Of a stretch of 64,000 nt of DNA, positions 1-9,070 are shown piece by piece. Numbering within the stretch: the stretch's first letter is position 1; each line of letters starts with the position of its first letter. Source of the stretch: Palsa-147 sp963771905 (GTDB taxonomy: Bacteria > Acidobacteriota > Terriglobia > Acidiferrales > UBA7541). The notes beneath the pieces are model-generated. The model did not search any database and was not told the DNA's origin. It was given only the letters and a program-made list of their open reading frames with translations. Position numbers and translations under genes: made by a program. The stretch covers positions 62,001-126,000 of the forward strand of contig CAVYVI010000007.1 in NCBI GenBank assembly GCA_963771905.1. The letters are read 5' to 3'.

Positions 1-2289
1 GGTGTTCCCGTTGCTGTCCGAGATGGCCGAGATGCTACGGGTTGGCGACCCTGCTCCACTGGTGAACGCAAGAGCGAGCGCCGTTCCGCGACAAGGGAAC
101 TGAAACACGCGAGACGAAGCTGTCTCGTCGCTCGTGCTGCGGTGTCCCATGCTCAGGATGCGTATCCCTGACGGTATCGTGCCCGCTGTGGCAGTCTCGA
201 ATGCCATGCCAATCGAGATGTAGCCGAACGAGAGTGGCGAGGTGATGGTCGGGTCAATTGCTCCCGCTGTGGCTTGGATGCCAGACTGCACCGCTTGCAA
301 GTCAACGCCAAGAGTGTCAGCAGCGACGAGACTCAATCCAGATTGCGCGGTGAACTTTCCTGATGAGCCGGTCGTGCATCCGCTGTCGCACACCGCCCAC
401 TGCCAAATGAGGTCTCCATTGTGCGTGGTGGTGAAGCTGCCAGGCTGAAGTGTCGTGGAACTTGCCGTGAATATTCCACTGCTGCCATCGAGAGCGCCGG
501 AGGAAGCGATGCCAGAATATTCAGCCGCAACCATCTTCACATAGGTTGTCGCTGAAGAAAGAGTGAGAGTGAAGACGCGCGTGCCCGGATTGCAGTTCGA
601 GCAGTACCATGCTTCTGCTGTCGTTACCTTCGTCGTGTCTTTCACGATTGGCCCAGCAGTCCAAGTATTCGTTCCGAGATTGTCGCTTAGTACTCCGGTG
701 ATGGTGTCGGTGTTCCACGTCGCGGCCACGATGAGTAAATTCCCGGTGAGAGAAGGTTGAGGCAGCGGAAGCATGTAGACCGAAACGGATTGATGCACGT
801 CTGAGGTGTCGCCGTCAGCCTGCTGAATGAGCGTTGGCTCTCCCGCCAATGTCGCGTTCACTGTGAAGCTCGAGCCGTTGCTTGCCTGCCCTCCAACGGT
901 CATAACGACGTTGCCTTTCGTGGCGCCGGCCGGGACGGGAGCCACGACGCTCGTCGCACTCCAGTTCGTCGGTGTGGCTGCTGTTCCGTTGAACGTGATC
1001 GTGCTCGCTCCCTGCGTTGTTCCAAAGTTCGTCCCCGCGATCGTCACCACTGTGCCCACTGCTCCCGAGCTCGGACTAAGGCTCGTGATACTTGGAGCCG
1101 GAGAGGTCACGGTGAAGCCGGCGCCGTTGCTGGCTTGGCCTCCAACATTGACAACGATGTTGCCGGTGGTGGCTCCCGTCGGTACGGGAGCGACGATGGA
1201 TGAGGCGCTCCAACTTATTGGCGACGCGGCTGTCCCGTTGAAAGTAACCGTGCTCGTTCCTTGCGTAGCTCCAAAATTGGCTCCGCCGATCGTTACCGAC
1301 GCGGCGACGGCCCCTGAATTTGGTGTGAGGCTCGAGATGCTCGGGACAGGATTGGCCGAGGTAACGGCGAAGACAGCGGCGTTGCTCGTGACTCCACTCA
1401 CGGTGACAATCACGTTGCCTGTCGTGGCGCCGGTTGGTACGGGAGCCATGATGGTTGTCGCTGTCCAGATGGACGTTGTAGCCGCCTTTCCGTTGAAGGT
1501 AATCGTGCTCGATCCCTGAACGCCGCCGAAGTTCGTTCCTGCCACCGTTACCGATGTGCCGACCGCGCCTGACGTTGGAGTAAGGCTCGAGATGCTCGGG
1601 GTGGAAGTGGCCGGCGTGACGGTGAAGGCGAAGGCATTGCTGGCCACGCCGCCAACAGTGACGCTGACGTTGCCTGTCGTGGCGCCCGTTGGGACGGAAG
1701 CCATGATGGTTGTCGCAGTCCAGATCGACGCTGCGGCTGGTGTTCCATTGAACGTAATCGTGCTCGTTCCCTGAACCCCGCCGAAGTCCGTTCCGGCGAT
1801 CGTGACCGTTGTGCCTACGGGTCCTGAGCTCGGACTGAGGCTCGCGATGCTCGGACTCGAAGTTGGCGTCTGGCTTTGAGTCGTGGCCGCGGCGGTTCCC
1901 GACACGGCGACCCGCTGCGCCCCGCGCGAGAACCGATTAAGGGAGACTTTAATGGTCCCAGAAGAATTCCCTACGGCTGTCGGTTCGAACACGACTTGAA
2001 ATGACGCGCTTTGTCCGGCATCCACTGTTAGCGGCAGCGAAGGGCCCGAGACCACAAATTGATTGTTATTGCTCGCAACGCGCTCTATGGTCCGCGCGTG
2101 GGATCCCGAATTCGTTACCCTGAACGATTGGGGAGCGCTCGCTGCATCTACGCTCACCGACCCAAAAGTCAGGGAAGACGGGCTCGCACTCATCTCTGAG
2201 TTAGATTGAGCGTATATTCCCCATGGACTTCCTAGGATCACCATCGCCACTGAAAACACGGAGAACCACAACCTCTTTGCCGATTTCAC
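1..2289 (-). CDS. Secreted IPT/TIG-repeat protein, 3' end beyond window
   Basis: Reading frame open from a GTG at 2289 to the window edge, so the C-terminus is missing. The GTG is preceded by GGGAGGG at good spacing. Residues 1-28 form a signal peptide: a basic start, a hydrophobic core and a likely cut near IYA-Q. Residues about 33-135 resemble an ASH-like 'choice-of-anchor D' domain (SPSSLTFGSVSVD). Four tandem IPT/TIG domains follow at about 145-480, each with a GTxVTIAGTNFG core. From about 482 to the edge is a beta-rich region with no family I can name. It is probably an exported or cell-surface beta-sandwich protein; binding to a ligand or polysaccharide is a guess. The plus-strand reading frames over it are mirror images of the repeats and are not genes. 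Confidence 0.8.
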   Translation of the reverse strand, partial: MKSAKRLWFSVFSVAMVILGSPWGIYAQSNSEMSASPSSLTFGSVSVDAASAPQSFRVTNSGSHARTIERVASNNNQFVVSGPSLPLTVDAGQSASFQVVFEPTAVGNSSGTIKVSLNRFSRGAQRVAVSGTAAATTQSQTPTSSPSIASLSPSSGPVGTTVTIAGTDFGGVQGTSTITFNGTPAAASIWTATTIMASVPTGATTGNVSVTVGGVASNAFAFTVTPATSTPSISSLTPTSGAVGTSVTVAGTNFGGVQGSSTITFNGKAATTSIWTATTIMAPVPTGATTGNVIVTVSGVTSNAAVFAVTSANPVPSISSLTPNSGAVAASVTIGGANFGATQGTSTVTFNGTAASPISWSASSIVAPVPTGATTGNIVVNVGGQASNGAGFTVTSPAPSITSLSPSSGAVGTVVTIAGTNFGTTQGASTITFNGTAATPTNWSATSVVAPVPAGATKGNVVMTVGGQASNGSSFTVNATLAGEPTLIQQADGDTSDVHQSVSVYMLPLPQPSLTGNLLIVAATWNTDTITGVLSDNLGTNTWTAGPIVKDTTKVTTAEAWYCSNCNPGTRVFTLTLSSATTYVKMVAAEYSGIASSGALDGSSGIFTASSTTLQPGSFTTTHNGDLIWQWAVCDSGCTTGSSGKFTAQSGLSLVAADTLGVDLQAVQSGIQATAGAIDPTITSPLSFGYISIGMAFETATAGTIPSGIRILSMGHRSTSDETASSRVFQFPCRGTALALAFTSGAGSPTRSISAISDSNGNT
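848..1857 (-). repeat. Four tandem ~250-bp IPT/TIG-coding repeats
   Basis: The repeat starts are marked by near-identical plus-strand strings (GGCTCGAGATGCTCG and variants) near 1840, 1585, 1329 and 1082. The unit is about 247-256 bp and encodes one IPT/TIG domain. Units 2 and 3 look closest in sequence, which suggests recent duplication or conversion. This is an intragenic repeat. Confidence 0.8.
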
Positions 2290-2427
2290 GAATCCCTCCC
2301 GGCTGCGGGCAGTGGCGGGGATGCTCCCGCAAGCCGTTCGAATTGAGATTTCTACGTCGCTATAGCATGTTCATCGGGACTTCCGTTCTAACCGGCTGGT
2401 CGCCCGATAACCTATACCGACTCTGGC

Positions 2428-2640
2428 TCAATACGCAACACTCCAGACACGTTTTTCACTGCTGAGCCCTTCCGACGGCTGCGGCAAAATCTCGAAGCCA
2501 AGAACACGCGCTTCTCCCAGCCATCCCTCAAACACTTTTCCTTCCGCAGTCCGGCTCAGCACCGACAAGCCGTACTGACCGCGTCCAAGCCCGCATAAAT
2601 ACAGATGACGATCGACGACCCGTGCGTTCGTACGGAAAGT
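2428..2640 (-). pseudogene. C-terminal remnant of an unidentified protein
   Basis: On the minus strand, 70 codons are open between an in-frame TGA at 2641-2643 and a TGA at 2428-2430, with protein-like composition (for example GRGQYGLSVLSR and FEGWLGEARVLGFE). There is no start codon with a ribosome site, so this looks like the tail of a gene whose 5' part is lost. I do not recognise the family. It lies downstream of, and on the same strand as, the gene ending at 2728. Confidence 0.35.
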
Positions 2641-2644
2641 TCAA

Positions 2645-2750
2645 ATCGAGAATCTGGGTCAAAACCATTCCGCGCGAATCCGAATTTATTCCGTGCGAAA
2701 TTGAAGTCACTCTGTCCGCTGCTGAAATTATTCCGCGCGAACCGCAATGA
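2645..2750. repeat. Short imperfect direct repeats at a gene end
   Basis: The string TTCGCGCGGAAT or a one-base variant occurs three times on the minus strand. The first copy contains the last codons and stop of the neighbouring gene (2728). The others sit 30-70 bp further on. This may be slippage or a small duplication that includes the gene terminus. Confidence 0.4.
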
Positions 2751-3399
2751 TTTTGTGCCCTTCCACTTTCACTTCAATCGCCATTGGCGGACGCAAGCCC
2801 GATCCCTGCACCATTTCGCCGCGAACCAGCCCGTCGATTCCGGGGCCCCACTTGAGCAGATCGTAGACGCTGCGATTGCACGGATTTCCGACCAGCGGAT
2901 GATCGCTGCGAATGTCGTAATAGTTTTGCAGGCGCTTCAGATCTCTCACATATTCCAACTGGCAATCTCCGAACGGCTCGCGCAATGTGAACGCCCAATA
3001 TTTGTCGCCGGGAAGACGGACGACGATCGCCTGCAAAGTTTCTTTCGTCGTCGTGTTGTTGAAATCAAATTTCTTCGACGACCACGCTTCGGAAAGCTCG
3101 TCCGTCGTGGCTACTTCACCCGGGCCGAGCGGCGCGCTTACGGCGGGCTTGGGCGTCGGAGCCGGAGCAATCGCGGCTGGCTCGCTCGCGGAGACGGGCG
3201 CTGCCGCGCGCGAGGGATGCGAGAACCACCACACCAGAAAAATAATCACCAGCAAAGCGCCGCCCCCCGCGGCGAGAACCCACGGCGGCGGGCGAAATAC
3301 GGAAATCGTCGCGCCGCTTTTTGCGTTTCGCTGCGGCACGCCGGGAATCTGCGGTTGTAGCGGCTTGAATGGATCCGTTTTCGAATTCTGGTCGTCCAT
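2728..3399 (-). CDS. Membrane-anchored protein of unknown function
   Basis: 223 residues. A polar N-terminal tail (1-38) is followed by one membrane helix at about 41-59 (VLAAGGGALLVIIFLVWWF). Then comes an Ala/Pro-rich linker (about 62-95) and a globular C-terminal domain (about 100-223), presumably outside the membrane. Start chosen at the ATG at 3399, which has GGGGAG five bases upstream; a TTG at 3453 is possible but has weaker support. The domain ends in a short beta-rich stretch (AIEVKVEGHKIIAVRAE). I do not recognise the family. The gene lies directly downstream of the anti-sigma ATPase gene, same strand, so co-transcription is plausible. Confidence 0.65.
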   Translation of the reverse strand: MDDQNSKTDPFKPLQPQIPGVPQRNAKSGATISVFRPPPWVLAAGGGALLVIIFLVWWFSHPSRAAAPVSASEPAAIAPAPTPKPAVSAPLGPGEVATTDELSEAWSSKKFDFNNTTTKETLQAIVVRLPGDKYWAFTLREPFGDCQLEYVRDLKRLQNYYDIRSDHPLVGNPCNRSVYDLLKWGPGIDGLVRGEMVQGSGLRPPMAIEVKVEGHKIIAVRAE

Positions 3400-3473
3400 G
3401 GCTGACTCCCCGAAGGAGATTTTCAGATTGACGCTCGGAAGGGAAAATTTCAAGTGCGGAAGAGGGAAGGGGG

Positions 3474-3920
3474 TTAACGCTTTCGCATGTGGATTTCGGT
3501 GCCACCTCGCTCGAACTTCACTTCGTCCATGAGCTGATTGATCAGGTAAATTCCCCGGCCGTGATCCTGGAAAAGATTTTGCCCGACTGTCGGGCTCGCG
3601 ATTTTGGCCGGATCGAAACCTTCGCCCTGATCGCGCACCACGATAATCAATCCCCGTTCTTTGTCGCAGGCCACGCAGAACTCGATAAGCTTTTCAGGAT
3701 TGTTTTTCGAACCGTGAACCACCGCGTTCGAAAGGGCCTCGCGCAACGCGAGTTCAACTTCAAATTCCTTGCCGGCCGCGCAGCCGATTCCTCTCACAAA
3801 ATCCATCACCCAGATCACGATGGGATTAATGGTGGCGATTTCCGCGCGTCCGGAAAAATTCAGCCGGACGAGCAGGTCGTCGGTTTCGAACTCGATGATC
3901 GGCATCGGTGCGTCGGTCAT
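3474..3920 (-). CDS. RsbW-type anti-sigma regulatory ATPase (HATPase_c_2)
   Basis: 148 residues from the ATG at 3920. It is a single GHKL fold: an N-box with EALSNAVVHGSKNN, the G1 motif VRDQGEGFDP and the G2 motif HGRGIYLI. Proteins of this size and motif set are serine kinases or anti-sigma factors of partner-switching systems. They bind a sigma factor or phosphorylate a STAS antagonist. A STAS protein is encoded at 27396 in this window, but not adjacent, so pairing is only a possibility. Longer starts up to 4094 exist, but the added sequence is Arg/Ala-rich and looks non-coding. Confidence 0.8.
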   Translation of the reverse strand: MTDAPMPIIEFETDDLLVRLNFSGRAEIATINPIVIWVMDFVRGIGCAAGKEFEVELALREALSNAVVHGSKNNPEKLIEFCVACDKERGLIIVVRDQGEGFDPAKIASPTVGQNLFQDHGRGIYLINQLMDEVKFERGGTEIHMRKR

Positions 3921-4112
3921 GGCCTTTATTATTCTAGGGTCGAAGCACTCCCGACGCCAAGCAGCGAATTTCAGTGGCACGCTGGGCAGAAGGCCCGGCG
4001 CGCCCCATGCTGCGCGGCCGGCCCCGCGCGATCCGCGTGAAAACTCTTCTTGAATATCGCGCGCGGCGGCGGGCTGCGCGTTGGGCCCGGCCAATATACG
4101 CGAAAACTTTTC

Positions 4113-4451
4113 TTATGTCTTGCGCGTGGCGTGAACCGAATGGTGCGCGACGTAATCGTTCAGATTCGCGATGCAAAGCAGCAATTCCAAAATTTTGCTT
4201 TGCTGCGCCAAATCGTTTTTCGCCGCGTTGTCCGCCAGGGCTTTTACCGTGGCGTGCGCGTCATCGAGCAGCCAATCGAGAGTGCCCGAATCGATCGTTT
4301 CGCCGCGAATGCATTTTTCGAATGCATGATCGGCGCGAACGAACGATTGATCGAGAAAATGATCGAGGCACAAGCTATCGGCGGCCAGCGCCTCGGGCAC
4401 TTCCTGATCGCATTGGCCGACGCGGCAGCTCCTGGGGGTAGCCGTCGCCAT
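4113..4451 (-). CDS. Small conserved-looking protein with Cys/His cluster
   Basis: 112 residues from an ATG at 4451 with GAAGG six bases upstream. The N-terminus carries Cys and His in a CxxxxC..C..H order (CRVGQCDQ, then SLCLDHF), compatible with a small metal site. The rest is predicted helical (TLDWLLDDAHATVKALADNA, KILELLLCIANLNDYV). There is no signal peptide or membrane helix. I do not recognise the family; codon use matches a real gene. An alternative GTG start at 4481 would add ten basic residues. Confidence 0.55.
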   Translation of the reverse strand: MATATPRSCRVGQCDQEVPEALAADSLCLDHFLDQSFVRADHAFEKCIRGETIDSGTLDWLLDDAHATVKALADNAAKNDLAQQSKILELLLCIANLNDYVAHHSVHATRKT

Positions 4452-4615
4452 GACACACCTTCGAATCCGGCGGATCTTCACGCCGAAGTTGGCGCCAAAC
4501 TATCACACTTTCCGGAAAGCGACGAGGGCGTCAATCGTGCGGTGCCGATTTCGTCAAGACGCTGGCGTCTCGACTACGCCGGCGACGCCCTCTTCCGCGA
4601 TGAACCGCTTCGCCG

Positions 4616-5608
4616 TCAGTCGATACGGATGCTGCCCGAGCTCGTGCTGACTTCCACGAGCGAGCCGCCGCCGTTCACTTTTCCGCGGAGTTCATGCGGA
4701 TTGATCGAGCCCTGCACCATGATTTGGCGCTTGCTCTCGATCGATCCCGAACTGGTGTGTGCCGCGAGCTCGAAAGCCGCCGCATCCGGCAGCTTTACGA
4801 CCACATCGCCCGAGCCGGTGCGCAAGCGCCACGATCCGGTGGGCTCGCCGTCGGCATGAATGTTGCCGCTACCGGTGGAAGCGCGGACGGCGCCTTTGAC
4901 GTGATCGAGTTCGACTTCACCCGAGCCGGTGCTGACCTCGACATCTCCGGCGGCGGTTTGCTCGAGCTTGACGTCGCCGCTTCCCGTCGTCGCCGTAAAA
5001 CCGCCGGCGAGTCCGATGGCGCGAATGCCGCCGCTGCCCGAGCTCAGTCTGGCGTTGCCATGAATATTTTCGATCTCGACTTCGCCCGATCCCGTGCCGG
5101 CGCGGACTTCGCTGCCGATGTCGCGGATTTTCAGGCCGCCCGAGCCGCTCGACGCGTCGACCGGGCCCGCGATGCCGTCAATTTTTTCATCGCCGGAGCC
5201 GGATTTCGAGCGCAACTTCGTATCCTGCGGAACGACGATTTCGAAGCTGATGGAAATGTGTTGCATCGAGAGGTGATCTTCCATGTGGCCGACGACGATC
5301 TTGTTGCCGTCCTGTTGAATCGGAGGATTGTCCTCGATGGATTTCACGCTGGCTTCGTCGTCGCCGCCGAGATGGATGCCGTCGGCGCGAATCATTCCAT
5401 GAATTTCGACTTTCCCGGATTCTCCGACGCGCACGGTGATGTTGCCCGAGCCGGTCTGGACTTCAAGATCGACGGGGCCGGTCACGGTGAGCGTCTTGTC
5501 AAAATGGCCCTCGGTGGACGCGAGCGCCGGACGACCGGCGGAAAGCGCCAACATGGCCGCTCCGGCCAAAGCGAGGCCGGCCCTTCGCCACTGCAAATTA
5601 AGTCTCAT
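4616..5608 (-). CDS. DUF4097-family secreted beta-repeat protein
   Basis: 330 residues. A signal peptide (1-30, ending ALA-S) precedes a repetitive beta-helix-like body in which strands are separated by TGSG, SGSGG and TSSGS turns about every 17-22 residues. This is the signature of the DUF4097 'putative adhesin' family. The protein is probably exported and structural or adhesive, with no enzymatic residues evident. No partner gene is adjacent; the upstream kilobase is repeat-rich non-coding DNA. Confidence 0.85.
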   Translation of the reverse strand: MRLNLQWRRAGLALAGAAMLALSAGRPALASTEGHFDKTLTVTGPVDLEVQTGSGNITVRVGESGKVEIHGMIRADGIHLGGDDEASVKSIEDNPPIQQDGNKIVVGHMEDHLSMQHISISFEIVVPQDTKLRSKSGSGDEKIDGIAGPVDASSGSGGLKIRDIGSEVRAGTGSGEVEIENIHGNARLSSGSGGIRAIGLAGGFTATTGSGDVKLEQTAAGDVEVSTGSGEVELDHVKGAVRASTGSGNIHADGEPTGSWRLRTGSGDVVVKLPDAAAFELAAHTSSGSIESKRQIMVQGSINPHELRGKVNGGGSLVEVSTSSGSIRID

Positions 5609-5787
5609 GGTTCACACTCCTTCTCGGTGGGATCTGCGACGCCCGTGGATAGGTACGCAGGGTGCCACCAGAAAGTTCGGACGAGTGAGGAGAGAGTTGG
5701 TGAGCCGGGGCGGGGCCGATCTTTGGTTGAAAGGGGGACCGAAAGCGTGCGGGGTGCGAGACATTCGATGATCGGGCCAAAACCGCC

Positions 5788-6094
5788 AAACATGCGGCCG
5801 GAAGAACACTGAATTTGTTCCGGTTAGAAATGGCGGCGGGTTTTTGTTTTGTGGGGGTTGCGGGGATTTCTAATCGTTGAGTGTCCCGATTAGAGGGCAT
5901 TTGAGGCTGACTCAAGGCCGGGAGTGGGATTGGTCCGGCGTTTGGCTGGAGCGGGGCGGGGAAATTGGTGGAATGGGCTAAACATGCGGCCGGAAGAACA
6001 CTGAATTTGTTCCGGTTAGAAATGGCGCCGGAGCGTTTGTTTTGTGGAGATTGCGGCGATTTCTAATCGTTGGAGGTCCCGATTAGAGAGCATT
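5788..6094. repeat. Two direct copies of a ~115-bp element, 192-bp period
   Basis: Copy 1 is 5788-5902 and copy 2 is 5980-6094. The first 48 bases (AAACATGCGGCCGGAAG and on) are identical. Both copies contain TTAGAAAT and, about 35 bases on, its inverse ATTTCTAA, followed by CGATTAGAG. Each could form a stem-loop. On the minus strand both copies encode similar short peptides (SNRD.QRLEI..TKQ), so a translated small ORF family cannot be excluded, but no ribosome sites were seen. This is most likely a dispersed intergenic repeat. Confidence 0.65.
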
Positions 6095-6655
6095 TGGCGC
6101 CGCCTTAGGCCTGAAACTGGGGCGGCACCAGTCATTCGCTGAAAAGGAGGCTGAACAGGGGCCTGAATAGAAGGCTGAAAGGAGTGCCGGAGCGGGGCGG
6201 AGGGGGAGGGATTGGCTAAGTGGGCGAAATGGGCTGAATGGGCCAGATCAGCAGATTGGAGCAATGCAACAGCTTCGATCCTGCGACCCGTGGGAATCGT
6301 CACCCGGCCCCTCGATTTTGTGGTGGGTTTCGTGTTTGTCGTGTTTTTCATTTTTGAGCCTGCTTCAACCGCTTTAATTACGCTAGCACGCGATTTTGGG
6401 AAATGGCAATGATCAGTTTTCTGTGGACAGGTGAGATTGGCGTAGATTCGTGGATTTATTTTGGAAGGAAAATGCTCCGGAGCGGCCTTCTCATTCGAAT
6501 TCGTGCACCCTCGCCTGCGGCGAAAGTCCGGCACCCGCAAAGGCTTAAGGCGTTCCGTTGGACGATGTGGGAAGCCGCGCTAACCGCCTTCGAACCAACC
6601 GACAATGCGTTCGAGAACGCCGGATCTACTTTGCAGCGGTGAACGGTGAAATGAG
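6095..6655. other. Intergenic DNA with no convincing gene
   Basis: A purine-rich stretch with short repeats (AAGGAGGCTGAA, AGAAGGCTGAAAGGAG; then TGGGCGAAATGGGCTGAATGGGC) is followed by ordinary low-information sequence. Reading frames here have no family resemblance and no ribosome-binding site. Confidence 0.4.
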
Positions 6656-8140
6656 TCAAAGGCTGTCCGCGAACATGTTTCTGTAATGTCTGTACCAGTC
6701 GCTTTGAAAGAGCTCTTCCGGGTCATACTTCCTTTTCAGCCGGAGGAATTCTGCGAATTGCGGGTAGCAGCTTTCAACTTGGTTTCGGGTGGCATAACGG
6801 TGGTAAGTTAGATAGTAGGTGCCTCCGCGCCGCGCTGCCATGTCGATGAGGCCCCGAAAGGCTTGCTCGGAGCGTTGAAGTCCTTCAGGGCTGTGAACCA
6901 CATGGAGGTTGAAGATCGTGCAGGCGTATGGCTGCTTAGCCCAAGCCAGGAAACTCTCATCATCCCGCTCGATGAGACGCACAGTGCCATAAATCAACTC
7001 GGTCTTGTTCTTGCGGAAATCTTCCCGCACCTCATCAAGGAATCCGGTGAGCGCCGTTCTTGGGACGTCGATCTCGGTGATCATTTCTGTTGCGGGATAA
7101 GGAGCGTGGAGCTTGGCGTCGATTTCACGATGGTAGTTGTCCGGGTAGATACTCAACTGCTGTAAATCCGACCAGTACACTTGGCCATTCGTCGAGAGGT
7201 AATAGTCTGCATACTTGTTGAACGCCTGTTTCTCGTCCGTATGGGCGAGATAAAGGAGTTGTCTCCAGTCCTTATCGGTTAGTTGCTTCTCTCGCTGAGG
7301 TATTGGCGTGTCGAGCGGTACTGGCCGATAGCAAGAGAAAACGCCCTTGCGCAGAAAGTCTTCGGAGGCGTGGTCGATGGAGAATTGAAAATCGCCATAC
7401 TGGAATCCGTCGGCGATGCGTTTGTCAAACGCGGCCATCAGGCCGTCCGTGGTGCGGATTTCGACAACGCGCTCGACCTTTTCTCTCGGCACGAGGCGCA
7501 TTTTCACGCTAGTGACGATTCCGAAGAGGCCGTATCCGCCGTGGACCAACCGAAATAATTCCGGGTTCTCGGTTCGACTGCATGTGTGGGCCGTTCCCGT
7601 CGCATCTACGAGAACGAAGGATTCAACGTCACTGACAAATGGCTTCATCTTCAGACCGCGGCCGTGCGCATTCGCCGCAATGGTTCCGGCTATTGTGATT
7701 CGATCGGCGCCGGTTTGCTTCTGGGCGATTCCCCAGGTCTGGCCATCCGGTTTTTGCATTGAGAGGTAACCGTCGATGAGATCCGGCCATTCGATCCCGG
7801 CGTCAACTTCCAAAATCCCATTCTTGCGATCCAAACCGCGCACTCGATTCAACGTTCTGACATCGATCAGCAACGTGTCGGTGCCAAATTGCTGCCCTCC
7901 CATCGTGTGCCGCCCACCGGCAACTGAGATCGCCAGTCGATCCTTTCGCGCGTTGCGAACAATGTCTTGCACGTCCTCCAGAGACCGTGGCTGTGAAATT
8001 GCGAGCACCTGAGTGGGATTAAGCTGGGAATGAATATCGTTGACCAGGATTGAATCAGATTCTGGTGCGAGTCTTTTTGAGGCATATGAAGCAAACAGAA
8101 GAGCGGCTGAGTCGACAATGAATTCGCGCCTGGAAATCAT
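6656..8140 (-). CDS. FAD-binding oxidoreductase (PCMH/ALO type)
   Basis: 494 residues from the ATG at 8140, preceded by CGGAGGACCG. The N-terminus has an SRREF twin-arginine-like start and a short hydrophobic stretch, so Tat export is possible. Residues about 35-210 form a PCMH-type FAD domain (ISVAGGRHTMGG, then AGTIAANAHGRG), where the His in GGRH is the usual site for FAD linkage. The C-terminal half resembles the sugar-lactone/alditol oxidase cap and ends with YDPEELFQSDW. The substrate cannot be told. The gene lies 45 bases downstream of the ICMT-like gene on the same strand. Confidence 0.85.
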   Translation of the reverse strand: MISRREFIVDSAALLFASYASKRLAPESDSILVNDIHSQLNPTQVLAISQPRSLEDVQDIVRNARKDRLAISVAGGRHTMGGQQFGTDTLLIDVRTLNRVRGLDRKNGILEVDAGIEWPDLIDGYLSMQKPDGQTWGIAQKQTGADRITIAGTIAANAHGRGLKMKPFVSDVESFVLVDATGTAHTCSRTENPELFRLVHGGYGLFGIVTSVKMRLVPREKVERVVEIRTTDGLMAAFDKRIADGFQYGDFQFSIDHASEDFLRKGVFSCYRPVPLDTPIPQREKQLTDKDWRQLLYLAHTDEKQAFNKYADYYLSTNGQVYWSDLQQLSIYPDNYHREIDAKLHAPYPATEMITEIDVPRTALTGFLDEVREDFRKNKTELIYGTVRLIERDDESFLAWAKQPYACTIFNLHVVHSPEGLQRSEQAFRGLIDMAARRGGTYYLTYHRYATRNQVESCYPQFAEFLRLKRKYDPEELFQSDWYRHYRNMFADSL

Positions 8141-8185
8141 CGGTCCTCCGTCGATTCGGCTGGCGACGAACACCAACCGCACGCA

Positions 8186-8782
8186 CTAGAATAAGTACGG
8201 CACAAGACGCCAGGTTCTCTTCATATATTGCCTGTAGGTGTCGCCGAGAGCCGAAGCGAGCGCGGCCTCCTCGATGGGTATGCGATAGGCATAGGCGACG
8301 CCTAAGCAGGCGAGACCGGCGGCGAGCCCAAGCCAGTTTCCGAGTGCCAAACCGAATCCAAGCAGGGACAGGAGGGCGCCGCTGTAGGAAGGGTGACGGA
8401 TATAGCGGTAAGGCCCGGCTTCAATCAGGGCTTGGCCACCCTGTATCGCGACATCGAACGTGAAATATTTCCCCAGGACGGTTGCGGAGTACCAACGAAG
8501 AGCGGTCCCGAGTAACATCAAGAAGATTCCGACGAAGAAGAGCGAGGTTCGCTTCCAAGTTATGGCGGCTTGCGGCAGGAACAAGGAAAAAGAAAGGTCC
8601 ATTGCTATTCCGACCCACCAGAGGATCGCGATCAGGCCTAGGGAGCCTTTATCGCGGGCCATTGAGGAATCGGACGACCGTTTGACTTTCCAGGCAATAA
8701 CTTCCGGAAGTATCCAGAGCGCGAAGGTGCCCCAGAATGTCAGAGCGAAAATTGGTCGCGCGGAGAATGGCATAGGGTGCAA
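8186..8782 (-). CDS. Isoprenylcysteine carboxyl methyltransferase-like membrane protein
   Basis: 198 residues with about five membrane helices. The C-terminal signature GPYRYIRHPSYSGALL followed by a conserved acidic segment (IPIEEAALASALGDTYRQY) is typical of the ICMT/PEMT-like family, which methylates lipids or small molecules using S-adenosylmethionine. The native bacterial substrate is unknown. Start: TTG at 8782 with AGGA nine bases upstream, or ATG at 8773. Probably in one transcript with the downstream FAD oxidoreductase. Confidence 0.8.
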   Translation of the reverse strand: MHPMPFSARPIFALTFWGTFALWILPEVIAWKVKRSSDSSMARDKGSLGLIAILWWVGIAMDLSFSLFLPQAAITWKRTSLFFVGIFLMLLGTALRWYSATVLGKYFTFDVAIQGGQALIEAGPYRYIRHPSYSGALLSLLGFGLALGNWLGLAAGLACLGVAYAYRIPIEEAALASALGDTYRQYMKRTWRLVPYLF

Positions 8783-8828
8783 TTGAATATTTCCTGACTA
8801 GCTTACAGTTTATGACTGAGAGCCTTTG

Positions 8829-9018
8829 TCATGGCTGCCAATCTCGATGAGCGGTTCCAAATTCGTTCCGTGTGGCAAGGTTTGTTGAATCGGTTCGAGT
8901 CATGATCAGGCCTCGCACGGCAGCGCTCATATCGAAGACGTCGAGTTCTTCGGCCAGGTGTTCACCTGGATGAGCGGCGGTGAGCGGGATAGCGATTCTT
9001 GTAATGATACTCAGTCAT
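8829..9018 (-). pseudogene. Decayed HigA-type antitoxin
   Basis: From an ATG at 9018 the frame reads MTEYHYKNR. After a one-base shift it continues IPLTAAHPGEHLAEELDVFDMSAA, close to the start of HigA-family helix-turn-helix antitoxins (the HPGEHLAEEL motif). The rest of the HTH domain is missing and the frame closes at 8829. Frameshift plus truncation makes this a relic. It is divergent from, and 53 bases away from, an intact toxin gene at 9071. Confidence 0.6.
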
Positions 9019-9070
9019 CGCCACGTGCGCGATATGTTGGGCACCCAGAGTTGCGCGTATATATGAATAT

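Noticed and set aside
827..1774. Long plus-strand frames with Val/Ala-rich repeats
   Set aside because: They are the antisense of the IPT/TIG domains, which read correctly and with a signal peptide on the minus strand.
6016..6540. 174-codon minus-strand frame in the repeat-rich gap
   Set aside because: Its only notable part is the repeated SNRD-type peptide within the duplicated element; the rest has no family or ribosome site.
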